From NCBI RefSeq assembly GCF_011193355.1, contig NZ_CP049780.1:4601085-4665084 (forward strand): DNA of 64,000 bases, read 5' to 3'. The position numbers and the translations under genes are program-made. This document shows, one piece after another, positions 1 through 8,150 of the stretch (its first letter is position 1; each line of letters starts with the position of its first letter). The notes under the pieces were generated by a model. It made no database searches and was not told the origin of the DNA. It worked only from the letters and a program-made list of their open reading frames with translations. The stretch comes from Streptomyces sp. JB150. Lineage in GTDB: Bacteria; Actinomycetota; Actinomycetes; Streptomycetales; Streptomycetaceae.

Positions 1-1054
1 CCAGCCGCGCCGGCCAGGTCGCGAGCGGCGCCGCTTCCACCAACTGCCCGAGCCACCATGACCGTTCACCCCGTCCCGTGGGTGCCTTGGCGACCACACC
101 GTCGCGCTCCATGCTCGCGTCGCACTCGTGCGGGGCCTCGACGACCAGGCGCGGACCGTCCCCGGTGTGGTCGACGGCGACGCAGGCCGCCGCGCGGACC
201 GCCATCCGCCCGGCGAGCGAGGAGCCCGGCAGCGCGGACAGCAGTTCCGCCGCCGTCGCCCGGACGTTGCGGCTGCGGTCGGCGAGCGCCTGTTCCAGGA
301 AGGGCTCGTCGTCCGGGCCGAGTCCGGTGCGCAGCGAGTCGAGGAACATCAGCCGGTCCTCGGCGCGTTCCGCCGGCCAGGTGCCGGACAGCAGGTCGCG
401 GGCCGCCGCCGGGTCCTGCGCGCGTATGGCCGCCAGCAGGGCGACCCGCTCCGCGAACAGGCCCTCCTGCCACAGCCGCCGCACCCGGTCCGTCTCCTCC
501 GGCCGTGGCAGCGCCGCGTCGCCGCCCGGTGCCGAGCGCAGCACGAACCGCCAGTCCGGGTTGAGCCGCGCGAGCCACAGGGCGCGCGGGCCCGCGAACG
601 CCAGCGCCGCCGGCCGCAGATCCGTCCGGCCCCGCGCCGCGTCGAGCAGCGCGGGCAGCGCCTGCGGGGGCGCCGCGAAACCACGGGCGTTGGCCATGGC
701 CAGCCACTGGGGCAGCAGCTCCATCAGATCCGGTGCGGTCCCCCTGCGTCCGCCGCCCGCTGCGGCGGAGCGGTCGGCCAGCAGCATCGCGAGCCTGCGC
801 GCCGCCGCCGCGGGCAGTGCGGGACGCGGGTCCTCGGGCGCCGGTTTTGGACGCTCGGCCGCCCGCGCGGGTCGCAGCCCGGCACGCCGCCGTACGGTCT
901 CCACCGCCGCCGCGTCCAGCAGCGCCGCCGGTGCCTGCGGACCAGGGGCGATGCCGGGTGGCGTACGCCGCTCCGTGCCGAGCAGCGCGGCGGTCACAAG
1001 CTCCTCCCAGACGCCCGGTGCGGGCGCTTGCGCGGGAGCGGAGGTCCTGGTCAC
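1..1054 (-). CDS. DUF5691 family protein (C-terminus runs off the left edge)
   Basis: A long minus-strand reading frame runs from a GTG at 1054 past the left edge without a stop, so only the first 351 residues are seen. The start is set by an AAAGGA ribosome-binding site six bases upstream. The N-terminus contains WEELVTAALLGTERR, which I recognise as typical of DUF5691 proteins; the rest is Ala/Leu/Arg-rich helical repeat-like sequence. Function is unknown. It lies 263 bp downstream of the SWIM-domain gene on the same strand and is probably part of the same unit. DUF5691, SWIM, MoxR, DUF5682 and VWA genes tend to sit together in actinobacteria (recollection), so a shared process is likely. 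Confidence 0.75.
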   Translation of the reverse strand, partial: MTRTSAPAQAPAPGVWEELVTAALLGTERRTPPGIAPGPQAPAALLDAAAVETVRRRAGLRPARAAERPKPAPEDPRPALPAAAARRLAMLLADRSAAAGGGRRGTAPDLMELLPQWLAMANARGFAAPPQALPALLDAARGRTDLRPAALAFAGPRALWLARLNPDWRFVLRSAPGGDAALPRPEETDRVRRLWQEGLFAERVALLAAIRAQDPAAARDLLSGTWPAERAEDRLMFLDSLRTGLGPDDEPFLEQALADRSRNVRATAAELLSALPGSSLAGRMAVRAAACVAVDHTGDGPRLVVEAPHECDASMERDGVVAKAPTGRGERSWWLGQLVEAAPLATWPARL

Positions 1055-1317
1055 GAGGTTCCTTTCGGCCGAGCGCGGGCGGAGTGGCAGGGGACGGGGG
1101 CGGAGGCGGGTCGGAGTGGCGGGGTCGGGGCCGGGTCGGAGCGGCGGAGGACGCGGGCGGGGTCGGGGGCGGAGCCGGGTCGGGTATCCCGCGGCGCGGG
1201 ACGGATGCCCGCCTGCGGCGGGGGAGGAAGACCGTCAGCGAAGGGCGAGACGTCCGCGAGGGGCGAGGACGTCTGGCGTGGAGCGAGGACGTCTGCGGTG
1301 CGTCGGGAGCCGTGCGG
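1055..1317. other. 263-bp spacer with short direct repeats
   Basis: Gap between two minus-strand genes. It is G-rich on the plus strand and carries short imperfect direct repeats around gcgaggacgtctgc and gcgagacgtccgcg (1240-1310). I see no convincing promoter, hairpin or small gene. Confidence 0.4.
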
Positions 1318-2679
1318 TCACGACAGCGGCACCGCCTCGCCCGCCCCCTGCGGCCAGGCGGTCAGCGGGGTGAAGCCCTGGTGGCCGCACTCGCCGAAGA
1401 CCGTCACCGGGGCTCCGCCCGAGAGGGCGACCAGGCGCCACAGGCCCGGCCGGGAGCGGGCCGAGGGGGTCAGCGGCAGGGCCGTGTCCTCGTGCGCGTC
1501 CGCCAGCTGCCAGGAGTCGCCGTCCGGTATCGGCACGACCCGTTCCAGGGTCACCGGGACGGCGTCCAGCCACGGATCGTCCCGCAGCGCCTCGCCGTAC
1601 CGGGCCGCCGCCTCACTGGTCGTCACCCCCGGCGGGCGGGTCGCCGTCGGCTCGGGTGCCGTGAACCGCTCGCCCAGGGCGCCCCGCAGCCGGCCGGCGC
1701 CCGGATAGGCGGACACCTCGGCCTCCAGGGCGAGCCCGACCGGCAGCGCCAGGTCGGGGGCGCGGCCGGCGGCGCCGTACGACAGGAGCAGCGTGGTGCG
1801 GTGCGACCGCGTCCCGTACAGCCAGATGCGGCGGGTGGTCAGACGGGTGTCCGCCACGTCGTACTGGGCGAGGACCAGCCAGCTGTCGCGCACCGGCGGG
1901 CCGTCGGCCGGGGCGGTGAGGCCGACCCGGGAGCGGACCGTCGCCGCCAGTCCGTCCGGCAGGCGCTCACGGCGCAGCCAGCCCTGGTCGAGGAGGTGCA
2001 GCAGCGCGCACTCCTCCAGCAGCCGCACCGGCCAGCCGGGACCGGACGCCGGGATCGCCCCCAGTTCCCGCACGCGCGAGGCGAGCCCTGGGGCCTGGGC
2101 GTCGACCATCCGGGCCGCCGTCTCCTCCCACAGGCCGTACCCCGCCTCCTCGGCCGCGGCCAGGCCGCCGCGCAGCAGGTCCGCCAGCCGCTGTTCCAGT
2201 TCCGTGGCCCCCGCGGTGATCCGCTGGGCCCGGCGCTCCGCCCGCCGCCGCGCCGCCCCCGGACCGGCCGCGTCGGTCACGTCGGGCGAGGAGCCGCCGG
2301 CGTCCGCCGTGCGCCGGTGCGCCGCACGCTCTCTTCGCCCCGCCGACCACGCCGCGGCCCAGTCCGGTGTCCGCCCCGGCGCCTGCGGGACCTCTCCGGC
2401 GGACCACAGCAGCATCAGCCCCAGCGCGTGCTTGCAGGGGGACTTCGGGCTCGGACAACTGCACGCGTACGCGGGACCGGACGCGTCCGCGACCTCCACG
2501 GCCGTCCGGTACGGCGTGCTCCCGCTCCCCTTGCACAGCCCCCACACCATTCCCTCGTCCGTCCCCGTCCCGGACCACGGCCCGGCCGCCCCGAGCCTGC
2601 CGCCCGCTTCGCGTGACGCCGGATCAGGTGCCAGTGCCAGCACCTGGTCCGCCGTCCAGCGCACCCCCTGCTGAGTCAT
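1318..2679 (-). CDS. SWIM zinc-finger protein
   Basis: 453-residue protein from an ATG at 2679. A SWIM zinc-finger (CxCx(n)CxH) is visible at about residues 70-90 as ACSCP...SPCKHALGLML. SWIM domains are known to bind DNA or proteins; the rest is a large helical region with no recognised enzyme motif. The ATG lies 7 bases after a TACCGT -10 element, so the mRNA is predicted to be leaderless. It is divergent from the MoxR ATPase gene and followed by the DUF5691 gene. A role with the MoxR/VWA pair across the promoter region is inferred from context, possibly in a DNA-damage response given the promoter type. Confidence 0.85.
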   Translation of the reverse strand: MTQQGVRWTADQVLALAPDPASREAGGRLGAAGPWSGTGTDEGMVWGLCKGSGSTPYRTAVEVADASGPAYACSCPSPKSPCKHALGLMLLWSAGEVPQAPGRTPDWAAAWSAGRRERAAHRRTADAGGSSPDVTDAAGPGAARRRAERRAQRITAGATELEQRLADLLRGGLAAAEEAGYGLWEETAARMVDAQAPGLASRVRELGAIPASGPGWPVRLLEECALLHLLDQGWLRRERLPDGLAATVRSRVGLTAPADGPPVRDSWLVLAQYDVADTRLTTRRIWLYGTRSHRTTLLLSYGAAGRAPDLALPVGLALEAEVSAYPGAGRLRGALGERFTAPEPTATRPPGVTTSEAAARYGEALRDDPWLDAVPVTLERVVPIPDGDSWQLADAHEDTALPLTPSARSRPGLWRLVALSGGAPVTVFGECGHQGFTPLTAWPQGAGEAVPLS

Positions 2680-2686
2680 GCCACCG

Positions 2687-2709
2687 ACGGTAGATCCCCC
2701 CACTGACAA
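2687..2709 (-). promoter_or_regulatory. RecA-NDp/PafBC-type DNA-damage promoter for the SWIM gene
   Basis: On the minus strand TTGTCAGTG (2709-2701), eight bases, then TACCGT (2692-2687). This matches exactly the consensus tTGTCRgtg-N8-TAnnnT described for LexA-independent DNA-damage promoters of actinobacteria, now linked to PafBC. The -10 ends 7 bases before the ATG, so transcription should begin at or next to the start codon. Confidence 0.65.
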
Positions 2710-2758
2710 TCGGTCCCGCGAGCGCCGCCGCGAGGGCGTTTGCGCAGGTCGGAACGGA

Positions 2759-2781
2759 TTGTCAGTGGCGTGGTGCACGGT
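2759..2781 (+). promoter_or_regulatory. RecA-NDp/PafBC-type promoter for the MoxR operon
   Basis: TTGTCAGTG (2759-2767), eight bases, then CACGGT (2776-2781). Geometry is identical to the divergent partner; only the first base of the -10 departs from TAnnnT. Predicted start near 2788, giving a leader of about 35 nt to the GTG at 2823. With the partner site it forms a perfect 12-bp inverted repeat (2700-2711 and 2757-2768). Confidence 0.55.
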
Positions 2782-2822
2782 TGTGGTCAGACCGAACCGG
2801 CAGAGCTGGAGGGGGATTGGCC

Positions 2823-3962
2823 GTGCCTGTGTCCGTGGAACCTTCATCCGTGCGACCGACCGAGAGCGAGACCGGCCAGAGCGGCGAGGCGTTGCGGCCG
2901 CACGCCGAGCACGCCTTCGCGGACGAACTGGCGGCGCTGGCGGCACAGGACGACCGTCCGCGCCCGGCCCGCTGGAAGCTGTCGCCGTGGGCCGTCGCGA
3001 CGTACCTGCTCGGCGGCACCCTGCCGGACGGCACGGTGATCACACCGAAGTACGTGGGCCCGCGCCGCATCGTGGAGGTCGCCGTCTCCACGCTCGCCAC
3101 CGACCGCGCCCTGCTCCTGCTCGGCGTGCCCGGCACCGCCAAGACCTGGGTGTCCGAGCATCTGGCGGCGGCGGTCAGCGGCGACTCCACCCTGCTGGTG
3201 CAGGGCACGGCCGGCACACCGGAGGAAGCGATCCGCTACGGCTGGAACTACGCGCAACTGCTCGCCCACGGCCCGAGCCGCGACGCGCTCGTCCCCGGCC
3301 CCGTCATGCGGGCCATGGCCGAGGGCATGACGGCCCGCGTCGAGGAGCTGACGCGTATCCCGGCCGACGTGCAGGACACCCTCATCACGATCCTGTCCGA
3401 GAAGACCCTGCCGATACCGGAGCTGGGCGAGGAGGTGCAGGCCGTCCGCGGCTTCAACCTGATCGCCACGGCCAACGACCGCGACCGCGGGGTCAACGAC
3501 CTGTCCAGCGCCCTGCGCCGCCGCTTCAACACGGTGGTGCTGCCGCTGCCGGCAAGCGTCGAGGCCGAGGTCGACATCGTCGCCCGGCGCGTCGACCAGA
3601 TCGGCCGCTCCCTCGACCTGCCGGCCGTGCCCGACGGCATCGACGAGATCCGCCGCGTCGTGACCGTCTTCCGTGAACTGCGCGACGGGGTCACCGCCGA
3701 CGGCCGCACGAAGGTGAAGTCGCCGAGCGGCACGCTCTCCACCGCCGAGGCGATCTCCGTCGTCACGGGCGGTCTCGCGCTCGCCGCCCACTTCGGTGAC
3801 GGCGTGCTGCGGCCCGGGGACGTCGCGGCGGGCATCCTCGGCGCCGTCGTCCGCGACCCGGCGGCCGACCGCGTCGTCTGGCAGGAGTACCTGGAGACGG
3901 TGGTGCGCGAACGCGACGGCTGGACCGATTTCTACCGGGCGTGCCGGGAGGTGAGCGCGTGA
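2823..3962 (+). CDS. MoxR-type AAA+ ATPase
   Basis: 379 residues from a GTG at 2823, chosen for the GGAGGGGGA ribosome-binding site ten bases upstream; an in-frame TTG at 2781 would overlap the promoter. Walker A appears as GVPGTAKTW (about residue 103) and the arginine-finger region as LSSALRRRFNTV; sensor-1 reads NLIATANDRD. These are MoxR-class features: such ATPases act as chaperones working with a VWA-domain partner, encoded here three genes downstream. The last four bases (GTGA) overlap the start of a small ORF, implying translational coupling through the operon to the DUF5682 and VWA genes. Confidence 0.88.
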   Translation: MPVSVEPSSVRPTESETGQSGEALRPHAEHAFADELAALAAQDDRPRPARWKLSPWAVATYLLGGTLPDGTVITPKYVGPRRIVEVAVSTLATDRALLLLGVPGTAKTWVSEHLAAAVSGDSTLLVQGTAGTPEEAIRYGWNYAQLLAHGPSRDALVPGPVMRAMAEGMTARVEELTRIPADVQDTLITILSEKTLPIPELGEEVQAVRGFNLIATANDRDRGVNDLSSALRRRFNTVVLPLPASVEAEVDIVARRVDQIGRSLDLPAVPDGIDEIRRVVTVFRELRDGVTADGRTKVKSPSGTLSTAEAISVVTGGLALAAHFGDGVLRPGDVAAGILGAVVRDPAADRVVWQEYLETVVRERDGWTDFYRACREVSA

Positions 3963-4144
3963 ACCGCTACGGGAGCAACGCAAGCAACGGGATCAACGGC
4001 AGGGGCGACGGCGGCGACGACAGCGGGGGGAACGCCGTGCACGGCGGCGGTACGGACCGGGTGAGCGTGCTCGCGGTGCCCGACGACGACCTGGGATGGC
4101 CGCGGCGGCGAGGGGGACGGAATGCCGGGCGCCGAGGAGACTGA
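3959..4144 (+). CDS. Small Gly/Asn/Asp-rich ORF in the MoxR operon
   Basis: A 61-residue ORF starting at a GTG that overlaps the MoxR stop by four bases (GTGA) and ending 20 bases inside the next gene. It is rich in Gly, Asn and Asp at first and Arg/Gly at the end, with no recognised domain. The overlaps at both ends fit translational coupling, but the low-complexity composition also fits a spacer that is open by chance. I do not recognise it. Confidence 0.35.
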   Translation: MNRYGSNASNGINGRGDGGDDSGGNAVHGGGTDRVSVLAVPDDDLGWPRRRGGRNAGRRGD

Positions 4145-6824
4145 GCGGCGGGCCGGGACCGGCCGGCGCGGGCGGGCCGCTGCCGCCGAGCCGCTGCTGC
4201 TGGGCGTACGGCACCACGGCCCCGGCTCGGCACGGGCCGTACGGGCGGCGCTGGACGCGGCGCTGCCCCGTGCGGTGCTGATCGAGGGCCCGCCCGAGGC
4301 GGACGCGCTGATCCCGCTGGCCGCCGACGAGGAGATGCGGCCGCCGGTCGCCCTCCTCGCCCACGCCGTGGACGAACCCGGCCGGTCGGCGTTCTGGCCG
4401 CTGGCCGAGTTCTCGCCGGAGTGGGTCGCCCTCCGCTGGGCCCTGGACCACGGCGTCCCCGCCCGCTTCATCGACCTGCCGGCCACGCACACCCTGGCGT
4501 GGAGCGCGGAGGGCGCGGAGGGCGAGGAGGGCGAGGGGGGTGCGGAGGGCGAGGAGGGTCCCGAGGGCGGGGAGACGGCCGAGCGACGGACGGCGGAGCA
4601 GCCGGACCCGCTCGCGGACGTACCGCCGGACCCGCCCGCGGAGGCACCGCCGAGGGCGCCCGCGGACGTCCCGCCGAGTGCGTGCACGGACGACCCGTCG
4701 GACGTGCCCGCTGACGTGCCCACGGCCACGCCCGGCGCCGAGGTGCGGGTCGATCCGCTCGCGGTGCTCGCCGGGGTCGCCGGATACGACGACCCGGAGC
4801 GCTGGTGGGAGGACGTGATCGAGCACCGGGGGCCCGGCGCCGCGGGGGACCCCTTCGCGCCGTTCACCGCGCTGGAGGAGGCCATGGGGTCGCTGCGGGA
4901 GGTGTACGGCAGCGGAGGCCACGACCGGGACCTCGTGCGCGAGGCGTACATGCGGCTCCAGGTGCGCGCCGCGCAGCGCGAGTTCGGGGGCGGCGTGGCC
5001 GTGGTCTGCGGGGCCTGGCACGTGCCCGCGCTGCGCCGGAGGACCACGGTCACGGCCGACCGGGCGCTGCTGAAGGGGCTGCCCAAGGTCAAGACGGATC
5101 TGACGTGGGTGCCGTGGACGTACCGCCGGCTGGCGAGGGCCGGCGGGTACGGGGCGGGCATCGACTCGCCGGGGTGGTACGGGCATCTGTTCGCCGCGCC
5201 GGACCGGCCCGTCGAGCGGTGGATGACCAAGGTGGCGGGGCTGCTCCGCGAGGAGGGCCGGATCGTCTCGGCGGCGCATGTCATCGAGGCGGTGCGGCTG
5301 GCGGACACGCTCGCCGCGCTGCGGGGCCGCCCGCTGCCCGGACTGGGCGAGACGACCGACGCCGTGCGCGCGGTGATGTGCGACGGCTCGGACGTGCCGC
5401 TGGCGCTGGTGCGTGACCGCCTGGTGGTGGGGGACGCCATGGGAGAGGTGCCGCCGACGGCTCCCGCGGTGCCGTTGCAGCGGGACCTCGCCCGGCTCCA
5501 GCGCGGACTGCGGCTCAAGCCGGAGGCGCAGGAACGCGAGCTGGAGCTGGACCTGCGCAAGGAGACGGACGCCGGCCGCAGCCGGCTGCTGCACCGGCTG
5601 CGACTGCTGGGGGTGCCGTGGGGGGAGCCGGCCGTCTCGCGCGGCGGCACCGGCACCTTCCGCGAGACCTGGCGGCTGCGCTGGGAGCCGGACCTGGCGG
5701 TGCGGGTCGCCGAGGCGGGCGTGTGGGGGACGACGGTGCTCGGCGCGGCGACCGCCAAGGCGGAAGCCGACGCCGTCGCCGGCCAGGACCTCGCCGAGGT
5801 CACCGCGCTCGCCGAGCGCTGCCTGCTGGCCGGACTGCCGGACGCGCTGCCCGCGGTGATGCGGATACTCGCCGACCGGGCGGCGCTCGACACCGACGTG
5901 GGCCGTCTCGCCGAGGCGCTGCCGGCCCTGGTCCGCTCCCTGCGGTACGGCGATGTGCGCGGCACGGACACCCGGGCGCTGGCCGGGGTCGCCGCCGGCC
6001 TCGCCGACCGCGTCTTCGTCGGCCTGCCCCCGGCCTGCGCCGCGCTCGACGCGGAGGCGGCGGAGGAGATGCGGCGCCATCTGGACGCGGTGCACGGGGC
6101 GGTGGGACTGCTCGCCGAGACGGCCGCCCGACGGCCCGCCACGAGCGGCTCCACCTCCGAGGCTCCGGGGACGACCGACCCGGCACCTCGCCCAGCCCTC
6201 GCCGATCCGTCCCCGACCCCCGCGGACCCCTCCCCGACCCCCGCCGACCCGCCCCCGACCCCCACCGGTCTTCGTCCGCGCTGGCAGGCCGTGCTGCGGG
6301 GGTTGTCCGGGCGGGACAGGGTGCCGGGGGTCATTCGGGGCCGGGCGGTGCGGTTGTTGCTGGACGACGGGGTGCTGGAAGCGGGGGAGGCGGCGCGGCT
6401 GATGGGGCTCGCCCTGTCGCCGGGGACGGCGCCGGGTGGCGCGGCGGCGTGGATCGAGGGCTTCGTCGGGGGCGGCGGAGGCGGAATGCTGCTGGTGCAC
6501 GACGAGCGGCTGCTCGGCCTGGTCGACACCTGGCTGACCCGGGTGCCGGCGGACGCGTTCACGGATGTGCTGCCGCTGCTGCGGCGGACCTTCTCCGCGT
6601 ACGAGGCGGGGGTGCGCAGAACCCTCGGCGAGCTGGTGAGGCGCGGGCCCGGGGCACGGGGGAGCGTCGCCGGGACGGGCGCCGGTCTGCCCGGCTTCGC
6701 CGCGGAAGGGGACCTCGCGCGGGCGGACGCCGTGGTGCCGGTGGTGCGGTTGCTGCTGGGCCTCGCCGAGGACGGGAGCCGAACCGGCGCCGGGGACGAC
6801 CGGCTCGTGGAGGTGGACGCATGA
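4122..6824 (+). CDS. DUF5682 family protein
   Basis: 900 residues from an ATG at 4122, preceded by GAGGGGGACGGA. The N-terminal LLGVRHHGPGSARAVRAALD followed by VLIEGPPEA is the signature I associate with DUF5682, a family of unknown function usually near MoxR and VWA genes. A TraB/ChaN-like hydrolase fold has crossed my mind because of the paired HH and EGP motifs, but this is speculation. Two disordered stretches interrupt it: a Glu/Gly-rich then Pro/Asp-rich segment at about 128-205 and a Pro/Thr-rich linker at about 670-715. The stop overlaps the VWA gene start (ATGA). Confidence 0.82.
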   Translation: MPGAEETERRAGTGRRGRAAAAEPLLLGVRHHGPGSARAVRAALDAALPRAVLIEGPPEADALIPLAADEEMRPPVALLAHAVDEPGRSAFWPLAEFSPEWVALRWALDHGVPARFIDLPATHTLAWSAEGAEGEEGEGGAEGEEGPEGGETAERRTAEQPDPLADVPPDPPAEAPPRAPADVPPSACTDDPSDVPADVPTATPGAEVRVDPLAVLAGVAGYDDPERWWEDVIEHRGPGAAGDPFAPFTALEEAMGSLREVYGSGGHDRDLVREAYMRLQVRAAQREFGGGVAVVCGAWHVPALRRRTTVTADRALLKGLPKVKTDLTWVPWTYRRLARAGGYGAGIDSPGWYGHLFAAPDRPVERWMTKVAGLLREEGRIVSAAHVIEAVRLADTLAALRGRPLPGLGETTDAVRAVMCDGSDVPLALVRDRLVVGDAMGEVPPTAPAVPLQRDLARLQRGLRLKPEAQERELELDLRKETDAGRSRLLHRLRLLGVPWGEPAVSRGGTGTFRETWRLRWEPDLAVRVAEAGVWGTTVLGAATAKAEADAVAGQDLAEVTALAERCLLAGLPDALPAVMRILADRAALDTDVGRLAEALPALVRSLRYGDVRGTDTRALAGVAAGLADRVFVGLPPACAALDAEAAEEMRRHLDAVHGAVGLLAETAARRPATSGSTSEAPGTTDPAPRPALADPSPTPADPSPTPADPPPTPTGLRPRWQAVLRGLSGRDRVPGVIRGRAVRLLLDDGVLEAGEAARLMGLALSPGTAPGGAAAWIEGFVGGGGGGMLLVHDERLLGLVDTWLTRVPADAFTDVLPLLRRTFSAYEAGVRRTLGELVRRGPGARGSVAGTGAGLPGFAAEGDLARADAVVPVVRLLLGLAEDGSRTGAGDDRLVEVDA

Positions 6825-7984
6825 CGACGCAGGCGGGCGACGCGGCCCAAGAGCGGCTGCGGCGGTGGCGGCTGGTGCTCGGCGGCGAGGCGGCCGACGG
6901 CACCGGCCACGCCCTCACCGGACGGGACGCCGCGATGGACGGCGCGCTGTCCGCGCTGTACGGGAAGGGGGACAGACCCGCGGCGGGCCGGGAACGCACG
7001 GCGGGGCTCGGGGCGTCGGCGCCGGCCGTGGCGCGGTGGCTGGGGGACATCCGGACGTACTTCCCCGCCTCCGTCGTCCAGGTGATGCAGCGTGACGCCA
7101 TCGACCGGCTCGGGCTGTCCACGCTGCTGCTGGAGCCGGAGATGCTGGAGGCGGTGGAGCCCGATGTGCACCTCGTCGGCACGCTGCTGTCGCTGAACAA
7201 GGCGATGCCGGAGGAGACGAAGGAGACGGCTCGGGCGGTCGTCCGCAAGGTCGTCGACGACCTGGAGCAGCGGCTCGCCACCCGCACCCGGGCCACCCTG
7301 ACCGGCGCGCTCGACCGCAGCGCGCGGGTGCACCGGCCGCGCCACCACGACGTCGACTGGAACCGTACGATCGCGGCCAACCTCAAGCACTATCTGCCGG
7401 AGCACGGCACGGTCGCGCCCGAGCGGCTGATCGGATACGGGCGGGCGGGGCGCTCCGTGCGCAAGGACGTCGTCCTGTGCGTCGACCAGTCCGGGTCGAT
7501 GGCGGCATCCGTCGTCCACGCCGCGGTGTTCGGGGCGGTGCTGGCGTCGATGCGCTCGATCAGCACCCGGCTCGTCGTCTTCGACACGGCGGTCGTCGAC
7601 CTCACCGACCAGCTAGACGACCCGGTCGACGTGCTGTTCGGCACCCGGCTCGGCGGCGGCACGGACATCAACCGGGCGCTGGCGTACTGCCAGTCGCGCA
7701 TCACCCGGCCCACGGAGACGGTGGTCGTGCTGATCAGCGACCTCTACGAAGGCGGCATACGCGGCGAGATGCTGAAGCGGGTCGCGGCGATGCAGGCGGC
7801 GGGGGTCCGGTTCGTGACGCTGCTCGCGCTGTCCGACGAGGGGGCGCCCGCGTACGACCGGGATCACGCGGCGGCGCTCGCGGCGCTCGGCGCGCCGGCC
7901 TTCGCCTGTACGCCCGATCTGTTCCCGGAGGTGATGGCGGCGGCGATCGAGAAGCGCCCGCTGCCGATACCGGACACGGCGTGA
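6821..7984 (+). CDS. VWA domain-containing protein (MoxR partner)
   Basis: 387 residues from the ATG at 6821, overlapping the previous stop by four bases. The C-terminal half is a von Willebrand factor A domain: the metal-binding MIDAS motif DQSGSM lies at residues 222-227, with GGGTDIN and ISDLYEGG completing the site. The N-terminal 200 residues are helical with an RxxHxPRHHDVDW segment. Such proteins are usual clients or adaptors of MoxR ATPases, so a MoxR-VWA pair acting with DUF5682 is likely. It is the last gene of the operon; no strong terminator is visible after it. Confidence 0.88.
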   Translation: MTTQAGDAAQERLRRWRLVLGGEAADGTGHALTGRDAAMDGALSALYGKGDRPAAGRERTAGLGASAPAVARWLGDIRTYFPASVVQVMQRDAIDRLGLSTLLLEPEMLEAVEPDVHLVGTLLSLNKAMPEETKETARAVVRKVVDDLEQRLATRTRATLTGALDRSARVHRPRHHDVDWNRTIAANLKHYLPEHGTVAPERLIGYGRAGRSVRKDVVLCVDQSGSMAASVVHAAVFGAVLASMRSISTRLVVFDTAVVDLTDQLDDPVDVLFGTRLGGGTDINRALAYCQSRITRPTETVVVLISDLYEGGIRGEMLKRVAAMQAAGVRFVTLLALSDEGAPAYDRDHAAALAALGAPAFACTPDLFPEVMAAAIEKRPLPIPDTA

Positions 7985-8150
7985 CGAGCGGGAACCGGGG
8001 GAGGAGACCGGCCTGAAACGGGACATGACTACCCATCGGTAACGGAGGGCTTGCGTAACCTCGGGAGTCCCGTGCAAGGATCGACGCCGCCCACCGGCTT
8101 CTCATGCCCGGTCCCGTCTCGTCCCGCCGCACGGGAGGAACCTCCCCCTC

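Noticed and set aside
8029..8042. Operator-like TACC-N4-GGTA site upstream of the 8151 gene
   Set aside because: Only four-base arms; it recalls fatty-acid-regulator sites but is too short to support a call.
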